Assembly: GCF_026210795.1 (NCBI RefSeq)
Contig: NC_089445.1
Coordinates: 1,178,001 to 1,242,000, forward strand
Origin: Rhizophagus irregularis
Lineage: Eukaryota; Glomeromycota; Glomeromycetes; Glomerales; Glomeraceae
Reading direction: 5' to 3'
Length of the DNA stretch: 64,000 bases
The translations under genes and the position numbers were made by a program. Below, piece after piece: positions 1-11,082 of this stretch. Within the stretch, counting starts at the first letter, position 1. Each line of letters begins with the position of its first letter. The notes beneath the pieces are model-generated. The model was not told where the DNA came from, searched no databases, and saw only the letters and a program-made list of their open reading frames with translations.

Positions 1-430
1 ATCAGGCACCAATCGGTCACCAATCAGGTAGCTGATTGGTGACTGATTGGTGACTGATTGGCATTTTTGCCAAATACCGTTACCAATCAGGCAGTTCACT
101 AACTTTTGATCCAGTGATCAGAAAAGGATGAAATATAGCTCATTGGAATCGTCTCAACAAGACGAATCTAATGGTAGTAAAATCGCATTTCTAGGATTAA
201 TACTTGATGAGAAATTAAGTAAAATATAAAAATAAAATGTATCATTTATATTTTATTTAATTTTTTATTAACTATTAATCCTAGAGATGCGATTTTACTA
301 CCATTAGATTTGTCTTGTTGAGACGATTCCAATGAGCTATATTTCATTCTTTTCTAATAACTGGATCAAAAGTTAGCAAACTGCCTGATTGGTGACTGAT
401 TGATGCCTGATTTTTCACTTTTCGACCTGT
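1..430. repeat. Long-hairpin fold-back element, copy 1 (left end cut by window)
   Basis: Two arms of about 150-200 bases are near-perfect reverse complements around an AT-rich loop near 205-285: the block around 105-205 (ATCCAGTGATC to CTAGGATTAA) is mirrored at 283-370. The outer parts carry short GATTGGTGACT-type repeats. The right end reads ACTTTTCGACCTGT at 417-430. A second copy at 56693-57224 shows both ends. No coding capacity is seen. A transcript through it would fold into long double-stranded RNA. It is a non-autonomous inverted-repeat element; the superfamily is not clear. Confidence 0.85.
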
Positions 431-438
431 ATTGCAAA

Positions 439-682
439 TAAGGTTGCTTGTCTAAACCTCCTCAAAATCCTACGATTAGTTTCATCAAAATTTTACTATA
501 GATTTATTATAGTTTTGGCAGAGTTTCGGCAGTTTCGGCATTTATAATAAGTTTCGGCAGTTTCGCCTTTCTCCAAAGTTTCGCCAGTTTTTTAATATAA
601 CTTTAATATAGTTTCGGCAGAATTTCGCTTTTTGGCAAAACGCCATCTTGCCTAAACCCCTAGGTTTCGGCAAGCAACCTTA
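439..682 (+). mobile_element. 244-bp MITE, copy A (TAAGGTTGCTTG ends)
   Basis: The ends TAAGGTTGCTTG and CAAGCAACCTTA are inverted repeats. The inside is rich in GTTTCGGCAG motifs. The flanks ATTGCAAA (431-438) and GTTGCAGA (683-690) agree at 6 of 8 positions, consistent with an old 8-bp target duplication. Copies B (6181-6423) and C (23893-24136) align along the whole length. The 8-bp duplication points to a hAT-like or other 8-bp-duplicating superfamily. Confidence 0.88.
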
Positions 683-1103
683 GTTGCAGAGCAGGTGAAA
701 ATACATATATTTATCTGTAATATAATAAGAATAAAAAGTAAAAGAGTATAATGTCAGTAGCATTCAATTTCAAATTAAAAAAACAAAAAATTAGTCTATT
801 AAAAATTATATTTATATGACCTGCGTACAAACATCCTATGTAAATTTAGAAATTTTCTAAAAAATAATATGAATAAAAAATAATATGAAAAATAAAAAAA
901 TAATAATATAAAAAATAATATAAAAAATAATATAAAAAATAATCTTTTCGCATTCGTCTAAAACTCCTAAATATTCCAATCTGTAGTCTTTCGCTCGAAG
1001 TAATTATGTATTACTCTATTGTTTATGTTCATTATATTTAAAGCTTTAGATTGTTAGTAAAAAAAGAACTGATTTACAATTTATATGACTTACACGTTAT
1101 ATA
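683..1103. other. Intergenic spacer between MITE and 10-kb element
   Basis: No gene is seen. It is AT-rich and holds a short tandem run of AAAAAATAATAT-like units at about 880-945. It ends in GTTATATA (1096-1103), the left target duplication of the 10-kb element. Confidence 0.6.
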
Positions 1104-1524
1104 CAGTGTTGTACATGGGACATGTCCCACCAAAATTTTAGTGTCCCGTCCATGTCCCATCTACGTCCCGTCCAAAAATTGTCTAAGTTTACAATTTGTC
1201 TTATCAAGATAACACCTAATAGGCCATAATTAATATTTAAGATCACGTGATTTTAATGTCCCAACACTGGTCAGAATAGTCCATTTCGGCAAAATTTTAA
1301 ATTGCCGAATGTTGGACGAAATTTGGTCTGACCTTAGCCGATCAGTACCAAAAAAATTGGCAACTAATTTTATGGACGATTTGCACCGTAACACCTGCCA
1401 ATTGTCAACAAATCGATCAGTAGAAATTGGCAACAAATCGGTAAAATCAAATTGATGATTGTTAATAAACCTAATAATTATTATTACCGATTTTTGTACA
1501 TTTAGCTGATTCTAATTTTATAAT

Positions 1525-1590
1525 AATTTATTAATTAAATTTTATTAATTAAATTTTATTAATTAAATTTTATTAATTAAATTTTATTAA
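1525..1590. repeat. Tandem repeat of TTTTATTAATTAAA
   Basis: A 14-base unit, TTTTATTAATTAAA, is repeated four to five times with almost no change inside the left non-coding part of the 10-kb transposon. A separate short minisatellite of CCATCCACC-like units lies at about 1650-1692. Confidence 0.8.
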
Positions 1591-2341
1591 TTCATTTTAT
1601 TAAAAATTACATATTAAATTAATATATAGCTATCTATCATCTATCTATATACACCATCCACCGTCCACCATCCATCATCCATTCATCATCCTCACTTAAC
1701 CTGATAAAAGTCTGAAAAAAACCTACCAGAAAAGGAGGAAACAGTTAGTAATTCATTTTTTATAATAAAAAAAATGAAGTTTCAAAAATATTTCGAAACT
1801 TACCCACCCATCCGATAAAATCTGAAGGAGAGAGAATCTACAAAAAAATTAAAAAAACGGTTAGCAAACTGAGTCTCACCAGTCTAATGATGACAAATCA
1901 GCCCCAATCATATGCTAATAGCCTTTCCTATTAGGCTCTGATAGAATGCCGATTTGTGAATATTGGATCTTGTTGTTAAGTGCCGATTGCAGTTAATTAA
2001 TGACAGAAATCGGCAAATAATCAGATACCAATCGGAACAATAAATAATACATTAATTAGGACAAAATCCAACATAAATCGGGTTAGAATAGACTATAATA
2101 AGCCCACATTATTTTAACAAATATTAAGTAATCGTTATAGTGGATAGGTATCGATTCTTTTATATATAACATCAAATGATAAATTGCAGTAAATCAAATT
2201 AGGCCATTTTAATTAACAATCGGAATGAAATAATTTTTATTTATTTGTCATATTTGCCTACTTTATGTAATATTAAAAAGCAATTTTATATAATTCGTAT
2301 ATATACAAATAAATTTATTATGTGAACTACTGTGCCTATTA

Positions 2342-4490
2342 TTAATTTTCTTGATCTTCAACCAGTTTATCTGGAAACACATTTGATAATCTGTTCTTGC
2401 AAGCTCTACCAACGATATCTTTTAAGGAGCCTTGATAGTTCCTAATCGTCCATTTTGGTGCACAAAAAGGCGCCGATGTTTCTTTTTCATAAAAATCAGA
2501 GCTGTAAACCCTAGTCCATTTTTTTGGAACCTTTGAAGTTTCTGCAAATAATCGGTCAATATAATTTCTTAAAAATAATTGAAGCTGTAAGAATTATAAG
2601 AATATTTAAATTGTTAGTGTATATACCGATTTATATTTGGTATCAACATTTAATTATAAAATAAACTTACAGTTGATAAACGCCATGCAAGTTCTTTAAC
2701 AACAATTTTGCGTTTACCTCCAGAATCTTCCTTATCCGTCTCAGAGACTTCTGGTAAGTGGAATACGGATTTCTTTTTAATTTGGGCAAGTTCACTTTCT
2801 TTAAATTTCTGAATCAAAGGATCCCTAGCCGCCTGTAAATTCTCCATCGTTCTAGCCCGGGAAATGAGCTTCTGCAATTAAAGATAAATTAAATTGAGAT
2901 TAAATACATTAATACGTTGTATTCATTTACTACTTACAGCATTTCTGCGGCTATTCAAATTTTTTTGTCGCGTTTGCTCATCCTGGTACTTTTCATTTCG
3001 TGACTTCTTCAGGTGCTCTTCATGTTGATGTTTATGACGGATGTGAATGATATCATATATGACACCCTCCGTGACTGGGAAGGTATCAGAATCCAGAGCA
3101 TTCATTACGGTTGGAACGATCGTACTGTTGACAAGATTGCGTTGTGATTCAAAGGTATTATCCAAATTCAATCAGCTTTCGGCTGGAATTCTTTCGATTA
3201 TCCAAAATACCTCTCTCTAAACATATTAATTATTTTAGTAAAATTTAAACTAAGTCGATACAAATAAATTTACTTGCCCTTAAAGCATCTCTAAGGTCAT
3301 TAGGCATGTCTCTAACATGTAAGTATTTTGATGACTTCTGATGTGCCGATTTTTGTCTAAATTCTTTTTTGGAATAAGACGATTTCAACTCAGAACTGGA
3401 GGATTCTTCCTCAGATTCAGAAAATTCTTCACTACTTTCATATTTCGTTCGAGCTCTGGACTGGTTAACGGTGGTATTGGAATGATACTGTATGTTGACA
3501 GGTGACCGAATATTATCCTTCGGAATTCGTACTGCCGAATTTGAAGATGCGATGGGCGTAGTTCGGTATTACAGAAAGGAGTATGGTCGGGTCAGGGTGT
3601 TGAGTAGCGTATGGTGACATTTGGTGGTGTGTAGCATAAGGGGTGTGAACCATACTCAGGTGATGAATAGCAGCTTGGCCCACTCTTAATCACGTGTTTG
3701 GCCCGTCGTGTTATTTATCACTTGAGTAAACTGTCACACAGGGTCCATACTCTACTCCTCACGCTGACCTGACCATACTCCTTTCCGTAGCACTCGGCGT
3801 AGTTGGCATAGTTTGTCTTTCATTCGAAATAAAATCAGGTATTTGAAGATGAAAAGGAACTTTATTTGGACTCTGTGAATTTCCTTCTTCGGTATATTTT
3901 GACGCAATTTTCCTGGTTTTTTCTTGTTTTTGAGTCATGATAATCTCAATTGATGACGATTGTTTTTTTCTTTCCGTAGTTTCCTCTCTTTCCCTTCCTC
4001 GTTTAATAATTCCTTATAAATATTAGTAATATAATTGTTATAAATAAAAGATAGACAAATCAGTATACCCGATGCATATTGACGATTGAAATTGATAATA
4101 TTTATACTGTAATTTACTCGGATTATCATTTCCTTCGCGTTTATTTTGTAACCGTTTTTTATGTAATAGTGAATCATCTGAATCCGAATCCGAATTCTCA
4201 GATTGAGAAGTATTATAAGATGTATCGTAAGATGGTGAGCGATGACGCCGATTGTAGTAAGAACGTTCATGTTTACTAAAAAAAAATAATAATAAGTTTT
4301 TATATATTTTAATAATATTATCGTTTATATAAAATTTATAAATTTATTCTCACTGGTTCTTATCATATTTGATTTTTTTGTATCGGTAATGTGTGGAACG
4401 GTTTCTGTCATTTCTTCGCTCATTATCTGAATGTCTTCTACCCCTGTTGTACTTAGAAGTATGTTTATGATTTTTACTATAATGAGTCAT
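2342..4490 (-). pseudogene. Accessory gene of the 10-kb transposon, Ser/Arg- and acidic-rich, multi-exon, decayed
   Basis: Read on the minus strand from ATG at 4490, at least five exons can be followed across GT-AG introns. The N-terminus is rich in Arg, His, Ser, Asn and Tyr (RS-like, with RRHSDNERRNDRNRS). An acidic serine stretch follows (SENSDSDSDD, later SSEEFSESEEESSSS), and the C-terminal exons read as a folded domain (IPTV-like helices; KKWTRVYSSDFYEKE; WTIRNYQGSLKDIVGRACKN) ending at 2342. A MITE at 3564-3795 lies inside the exon region, and an in-frame TGA lies near 3175, so it is inactive here. It is divergent to the transposase with about 300 bases between the starts. By position it resembles the second (TNPA-like, DNA-binding) gene of two-gene plant CACTA elements, but no sequence match to TNPA is claimed. 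Confidence 0.6.
3564..3795. mobile_element. 232-bp MITE with 9-bp target duplication (MULE-like)
   Basis: Imperfect inverted ends of more than 40 bases share TAC(A/G)GAAAGGAGTATGGTC followed by (A/G)GGTCAG. GGCGTAGTT occurs directly on both sides (3555-3563 and 3796-3804), a 9-bp target duplication typical of Mutator-like elements. It interrupts the accessory gene of the 10-kb transposon and so is younger than it. It has no coding capacity. Confidence 0.85.
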
Positions 4491-4789
4491 GATTAATAGT
4501 GGGCGAAAAAAGTAAAAGAAAGTCAGTAAGTAAAAAAATGAAAGTAAAAAGAAGCTTTAGAAGATCTTATATACCTTTTAATAGCCTATTTAATAAGCTT
4601 TTCTGTACAAGTAGATCTTAAATACTACTAGTCTATTTTTAATAAACTTTTTTGTACAAACTATATAAACTATATTGTCTATTAAACCCATTGATCAGTC
4701 AATCGTTGCATTAATTTATATAAGCTTAATAAGTTTTAGCTTATATATTGTCCTTATCGCATTTTCTGCTTAAACAAATAATACATACA
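4491..4789. promoter_or_regulatory. Shared divergent promoter region of the transposon genes
   Basis: About 300 bases separate the start codons of the minus-strand accessory gene and the plus-strand transposase gene. It is AT-rich and contains a repeated motif pair (TACTACTAGTCTATTT and CTATATTGTCTATT). No further elements are claimed. Confidence 0.4.
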
Positions 4790-7700
4790 ATGAAAAATTC
4801 TAATGAAATACGTTCAGCGGCAACAATAGCAACTAAATCTACTAAAGTTAGGCCAAAAGTACCATGCCATTGTAAAAAATGTAATAGCAAACTTGTCGAT
4901 ACAAGAACAAAACAGAAACATGAACAGGAAGAAAAACGGCTGCAAGCTTATATATCAAAAAGGAAGGATGATAAAGAAAAGACAAGCAATAAAGCACCAT
5001 CTGATTCAAAGAAACATTCTAGATCTGTTCCGATTGGAATTAAAACGATCGTTGCCGCCTCTTCTCAAAATGCTTGTGATGATAATATTGTAATGATTAA
5101 TGACAATCACGATCAAAATGTTGCTACATCTTCTCAAAGTCTTCATGATGGTGATATTGTAATGATAGATGATAATAACGATCGTTCTGATGAAGATTTT
5201 CACAATCAAAATCCTACCAATGTTAGAAAAAAGCGAAGAAGGTATGATCGTTATCAAAAAAATTATGATCATACTACCATCATTCCAGAAAATGAACTTG
5301 AGCAAGAAGTCAGTTCTAGTGATGGAGAAGGCTCTCACCTATTTAATGATGATGATGCGGCTAGAGATAATGGTGAACTATTCTTTGATGAGGAAGATCT
5401 TGATCTATTTTCAAGCCCAATTTTCTCGATCTTAATTACAATTCAGACCAAGAACATCCTAATATGAATGTAAACATGAGCGATTCATGGATTCTCCTCT
5501 GGATCTTTAAGTATCAGGAAAGGTTCAAACTTACTGATGTTGCGATCAACTCATTGACTGGCTTCTTTGCGCTTGTTTTGAAAGATGTAGATTCAAATCG
5601 GTTTGAAAAGTTTCCGTCTACCATTTACATGGCCAGAAAGTTATTAGAAATTAAAAAAAGTCAAAAACCTTCTCGACATGTTCCGATTGTAACAAATTGT
5701 ATGACACTGCAGCGATAATTCCGGTAAATTCAGGCAATGATGCGCAATCAGAGTTTAAATGTACCCACGTTGAATTTCCCAACCACCCAATGCAGAATCA
5801 ACGTAAACCCTGTGAGTCGAAATTGCTAGAAAAAATCACGGTGAACAACGAATACATTTGGCGACCAAAAATGGTATATTCGTTACCATGTTTAAAGACT
5901 CAAATATCTACGATGTATCAAAGGCCAGGTTTCGAGGAACTTTTGAAAAAATGGGCCAGTCGGAATAACGAAAATGATTTGATGGCCGATATATACAATG
6001 GTGAAATATAGAAAACTTTCCCATCTAACACTGATAATTTGGACCAATCTCGATTTTTTACGCCTAAAACTTCTGATTCGCATTTAGGTATAATGATAAA
6101 CTTAGATTAGTTTCAACCGTTCGAGTCGTCTTCCTATAGCACCGGCATGATATATGCCGTGATTTGTAATCTCCCACGGGTAAGGTTGCTTGTCTAAACC
6201 TCTTTAAAATCCTACGATTAGTTTTGTCAAAATTTTACTATAGATTTATTATAGTTTCAGCAGAGTTTCGGCAGTTTCGGCATTTATAATAAGTTTCGGC
6301 AGTTTCACCTTTCTCCAAAGTTTCGCCAGTTTTTAATATAACTTTAATATAGTTTCGGCAGAATTTCGCTTTTCGGCGAAACGCCATCTTGCCTAAACCC
6401 CTAGGTTTCGGCAAGCAACCTTACCCACGGAAAGTTCGATTCAAAAAAGAGAATATATTGACTCTTGGACTTCTACCTGGTCCAAATGAAGTTAAATTAC
6501 ATCGGATAAACCATTATCTCACTCCTATAGTAGATCAGTTGCTGGAATTTTGGGATGGTGTTTATTTACCAGTTACCAATAAGTATCCTGCTGGCAGAAA
6601 AGTGCGAATGGCTGTAATTTGCTGTAGTAATGACATTCCTGCAGCAAGGAAATTATGTGGACACATATCGGCACTAGTTGGGTGTCACAGGTGCTATAAA
6701 AGAGCGAGTAGTGAAGAAGGCCAGAGACTAAATTTTGGTGGTTTCGATGACATGAACGATTGGTTTAGACCAAGAGACCCGGCAGAACATAGGCGTAATG
6801 CTATTATTTGGAAGCATATGCAGACAAAAGATGATAGGAAACAACACGTCAGTAGGATTCATGTTAGATGGTCTGAACTACTACGCCTTCCTTACCATAA
6901 TCCAGTGAGACATCTAATTGTTGATCCAATGCACAATTTATTTTTGGGGATTGCTCACTGGATTGTGAAGAGATTATGGATAGATAATGGAATAATTATG
7001 AAATGTCATCTTGAGCTGATGGAAAGACGCGCAAAAAGTATTAAGATGCCGGCTGACCTTGGAAGAATTCCACATAAAATAGCAACTGGTGACAAATTTT
7101 CCAGTTTTACGGCAGACCAGTGGAAATCATTTATTTTAATTTATGCAATTCCGCTGATGTGGGATATACTTTTAGTATCCGACCAGAAAATCCTGGCAAA
7201 TTTTGTTAGGGCTTGTTCCCTATTAGTTTCGCGCATTATTGATAATAATGCATTAGAGGAAGCACAATCTCGATTACTTCAAGTTGCTCAACTGATTGAA
7301 GAGCATTATGGTCTGAAGGTAATTACTCCTAACATTCACTTGGCTCTTCATATAGTTGAATGTTGTCGGGACTACGGCCCGCTATACTCTTTTTGGTGCT
7401 ATTCGTTTGAAAGGATGAACGGTATTTTGGGTAAGTCAAATGCAGATTGTGAAAAATAAAAATTTATCTTTTACTAAGAATCATTATCCATTCCCACTTA
7501 GGATTCTTTCCAAATAGCAGACACCAAATTGAACCAGAATTATTATGAATAGTCATGCAAAATTGGCGGCTTGACAACCTCCTATCCAGTCAATTAAATA
7601 ATACGAAGCTTACCGAAGCGTTAAAGCTGATACAGCCACGAGCAACTTCAGAAAGCCTAGCTATCTATGATAAGTTTCAGTATGCTGAACTTTGTCATTT

Positions 7701-8370
7701 CAGACAGATTTGCCGACTTGAGATTGAAGATACAATTACCGGCACTGAACCTTTTCCTGGCGAGATGTTATCTCCCAAAAAAAACAACATCAGTTTACCG
7801 GACGATATATATAATATTCTAGTAGAATATTACAATGCTGCTTATGAACTAGAATTTTTATCTATTGCGGAATCTGTTCGAGAAACTGCTAGATATTCTG
7901 ACCGCAGATTTATTATTGTACGACCCCAAATTAATCAATTTAAACGTATCCGAATTGGATCCGAAATATTTGGATTGGCAAATACGCCACTATATTCAAA
8001 GAATTTGTTCATTCTTGCCAAATTCCTGCAAGATAATAATTCAGTAGAATTCTTTCCAGGTCAAATTCAATATTTCTTTGAACATGAAGTTAGTTTGCTT
8101 GGAAGGAAACAAATTCATCGATTAGCGTATGTAAGGTGGTTTTTGCTCACTCCATCTCATAAGACGAGATTTTATTGCCAGGTTGATGATGATGTTAATA
8201 GTTGTAATATAGAAATCTGGAAAAAAGAATTTTATAATATCGGCAGAGACTGTATCATACCAGTGCACAATATATTTAGCCGATTTATATCTGCTAAGTT
8301 CGAAGTAGGTAAAAGAAATCCGGTTACATACATAGCTATAATTCCAATAGGAAGACGATTTCACATGTAA
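4790..8370 (+). pseudogene. tnp2-family (EnSpm/Plavaka-like) transposase, decayed and MITE-interrupted
   Basis: The N-terminus from ATG 4790 has a Cys motif (CHCKKCNSK, then VDTRTKQKH) followed by a long charged, acidic, low-complexity region. A second zinc-ribbon-like block (CSDCNKLYD ... CTHVEFPNHP ... RKPCESKLL) lies at about 5680-5830. The catalytic core includes LLPGPNEVKLHRINHYLTPI, a zinc site (CGHISALVGCHRCYK) and DPMHNLFLGIAHW, all typical of tnp2/Transposase_21 proteins. An intron at 7431-7501 is followed by the C-terminal part to 8370. Decay: frame changes near 5420 and in an A-run near 5660, in-frame stops at 6009, 6108 and 7546, and a 243-bp MITE at 6181-6423. The ATG near 6389 belongs to the MITE, so it is not a real start. 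Role when intact: cut-and-paste transposition of the 10-kb element. Confidence 0.87.
6181..6423 (+). mobile_element. 243-bp MITE, copy B, inside the transposase gene
   Basis: Full-length copy of the TAAGGTTGCTTG family in the same orientation as copy A. The flanks CCCACGGG (6173-6180) and CCCACGGA (6424-6431) are an 8-bp duplication with one mismatch. Reading the gene across the insertion with one copy of the duplication removed keeps the reading frame, so the MITE landed in a once-continuous exon. Its small divergence from copy A suggests the insertion is fairly recent. Confidence 0.92.
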
Positions 8371-8739
8371 TTTTTTTACATTGCTTTATTTAAATTGCAT
8401 TATTTTATGTTTATTACTGTGCCCTTTGAGGTAAAAAAAAAAATATATTTTATGTTTATTGAATCAATATTATACATTCGACATGTAATATAAAGTAAAT
8501 CATTACTAAATACATAAATAATTATCAGTTGGAATTTTCAATATTATTAAATAATTAAAAATAAATATCAATCGGAATATTCAATATCAATAATAAACAT
8601 TAATCGGTAAATTGTCTGATTTACAGCTGATTTGCTTTTAATATCGATTGCTTTTTATTTTACATATTGAAGGCCGGATTGACTAATATACTCAAATCGG
8701 CATGATTGCTGATTGAACATCATTTTACCCGTGTCTTTA

Positions 8740-10520
8740 ATAAAAAAATTTGTTTCAAAATATTTCGAAACTTACCAAACCAAAAATCTGAAGTGGAAAT
8801 CTACAAAAAAAAGGAAGAAACAATTAAAGTTTCTTCGATAAAATAATTTGTAAGAAAGAAACGATTAGTTTTTTACTAAAAAAGTTTTGAAAAGAAAACA
8901 AAACTTTGAAACACACCTATCCAACGTCCAAGAACTGGAGGCCGAAACCTACAAAATATAAAAAAAAAAATTAAAAAAAATAATTATTTTAAAGAGTTTC
9001 AAAGTTTTCGAAACTCATCTATATATCCAACGCCCAAGAATCGGAAGCTGAAACTTACAAAGAAGAAAAAAAATAATTAAAAAAAAAATGTTTTTTTTTT
9101 TGAGTTTCGATTATTTCACTTCAAAACTCACCAATATATCCAAAGCCCCAAGCCGAAACCTACTACAAAGAAGAAAAAAAAAATTAAAAAAATATTTTTT
9201 AGAGTTTCAAAGTTTTCGAAACTCATCTAGTATATATTCAAAGCCCAAGAAGTCAAGAACTGAAAGCTGAACCTATAAAAATAAAAATATAAATTTAAAA
9301 AAAAATTTTTCGCCCAATAGAAGAATAAGGGCGAAAGAAAGGAAAAGAATAAAAAAAAACATTAGAAATTAAAATTAACATTTTTTTATCAAAGTTTCGA
9401 AAACGAAACTTACCTGAAATATCGGCATCCAAGTTGGAGCCGATTTCCTATATAAAAAAATAAAAAAAAAGTTTTTAAAAAAGTTTCAAAACATTTGTTT
9501 CGAAACTTACCTGGAATATCGGCGTCCTCGTTGGAGCCGAATTCCTATAAAAAAAAATAAAAAAAAATGTTAAATATAACGTTTTTTATATTAAAGTTTT
9601 GAAAATTTTCAAAACTTTACCTAGGAAACGGTATTCACGCTGGAACCGATTTCCCACAAAAATAAATAAAAAAAAAAACGTTTTTTTTGTTAAAAAACGT
9701 TATTTAAGAAAGTTTTGAAACTTTTTTTTCAAAACTTAACCTTGGGATTCGGTATCCACGCCGGAACCGATATCCCTACAAAAAAATTAAAAAAAAACGT
9801 TAATATTTAACGTTTTTTATATTAAAGTTTCGAAAATTTTCAAAACTTTACCTAGGAAACGGTATTCACGTCGGAACTGATTCCCTACAAAAAAAATATA
9901 ATAAAAAACGTTAATATTTAACGTTTTTTTATTAAAGTTTCAAAATTTTTGAAACTTTACTTTGGAATTCGGTATTCACGCTGGAACTAATTCCCTACAA
10001 AAAAAATATAATAAAAAACGTTAATATTTAACGTTTTTTTATTAAATTTTCAAAAATTTCGAAACTTAACTTTAGGATTCGGTATTCACGCCGAAACTGA
10101 TTCCCTACAAAAAAATAAAAAAAACGTTAATATTTAACGTTTTTTATATTAAAGTTTTGAAAATTTTCAAAACTTTACCTGGAATATTAGTATCTACGCT
10201 GGAACCGATTTCCTACCATAATAAATGAAAAAAAAACGTTTTTTAGTTAGAAAACGTTTTTTTTAAGATAATTTCAAAAATCTTTCAAAACTTTATCTAG
10301 GGAAACGGTATCCACACTGGAACCGATTTCCTGCAAAAAATATAAAAAAGAAACGTTTTTATCTAAAAACGTTTTTTTTTTAAAAGAAAGTTTCGAAATT
10401 TTTTGAAACTTTACCTGTAATATCGGTATCCAAGCCGGAACTGATTTTTTTCACTAAAAGTATAAAAAAGAAATGTTTTTTAACATTAAAAAACGTTTTT
10501 TTAAAGAAATTTCAAAACTT
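8740..10520. repeat. Subterminal array of 100-120-bp palindromic units
   Basis: About 15 units in tandem. Ten well-preserved ones carry an anchor like CGGTATTCACGCTGGAACC near 9421, 9520, 9628, 9746, 9857, 9968, 10078, 10184, 10305 and 10422. The earlier ones (8778-9260) are more diverged (for example CCAAGAACTGGAGGCCGAA). Each unit contains two palindromes: AAGTTTTGAAAATTTTC-type, and AACGTT...AACGTT around an A/T core. Two diverged units lie at the other end of the element (about 1690-1860) in the same orientation. Likely role: binding sites for the element's own proteins, as in subterminal repeats of CACTA elements (inference). Confidence 0.85.
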
Positions 10521-11082
10521 TTTTAATTTAATAAAAAGTTACCAAATTCAATGTGTACATTTATATGAAGAACTAAGGTGTAAAAAAGGAAAGGAAAAAG
10601 GACGAAAGAGAGGGAGGAAAGGATGCGAAAAGTTTAAAAAGTTTAAAAAAGTTTCTGTAAAATGTCAATCTTAATCATCTGATAATTTCAACAACTGATT
10701 TGCCGAATTATTGCCAATTTTTACCAATTTGGCAAATTTGGCAAAATTGTGTCGATTTATATGACCAATCAGCATAATTTTACTGAATGATCTTAAAGGA
10801 ACAATTTTTTGTATATCAATCAGTATAAGTTAATTTTCCACCAAAAGACTGAACAAGCTTTTGTTTAACAATTAGTATCAGTCAATTTGTAATTGATTTT
10901 ACCGATTTTTGCCATTGGTCAAAAAATGTGACGAATCATATGACCAATCGGCAAAAATCATGCCGAAAGCTCTTAACGGTCGAAAGTTTTGATTTCGACC
11001 AGTGCAATGTCCTGGACCTGAACTGTCCCACCCCGTCCTGTCCATAAATATGTCCTGTCCCTATAACAACACTGGTTATATA

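Larger units (their letters stand above)
1104..11074. mobile_element. 10-kb tnp2-type DNA transposon with 8-bp target duplication
   Basis: The left end CAGTGTTGTACATGGGACA (1104 on) and the right end, read inward on the other strand as CAGTGTTGTTATAGGGACA (from 11074), are inverted repeats: 9 exact bases, then GGGACA. GGGAC/GTCCC blocks recur inside both ends. The flanks are a perfect 8-bp duplication GTTATATA (1096-1103 and 11075-11082). Inside are two divergent genes, an accessory gene on the minus strand (2342-4490) and a tnp2 transposase gene on the plus strand (4790-8370), and a palindromic unit array (8740-10520). Classic CACTA/EnSpm elements duplicate 3 bp, so 8 bp suggests a fungal side branch of the tnp2 group (Plavaka-like) or a nested origin. 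Both genes are broken, so this copy cannot move by itself. Confidence 0.85.

Noticed and set aside
6389-6423. ATG start for the transposase core at 6389
   Set aside because: These bases are the end of the inserted MITE; the true exon continues from before 6181.
8740-10520. Evenly spaced repeats suggesting a CRISPR-like array
   Set aside because: Units are 100-120 bases, diverged, palindromic and inside a eukaryotic transposon; there are no short identical repeats with unique spacers.
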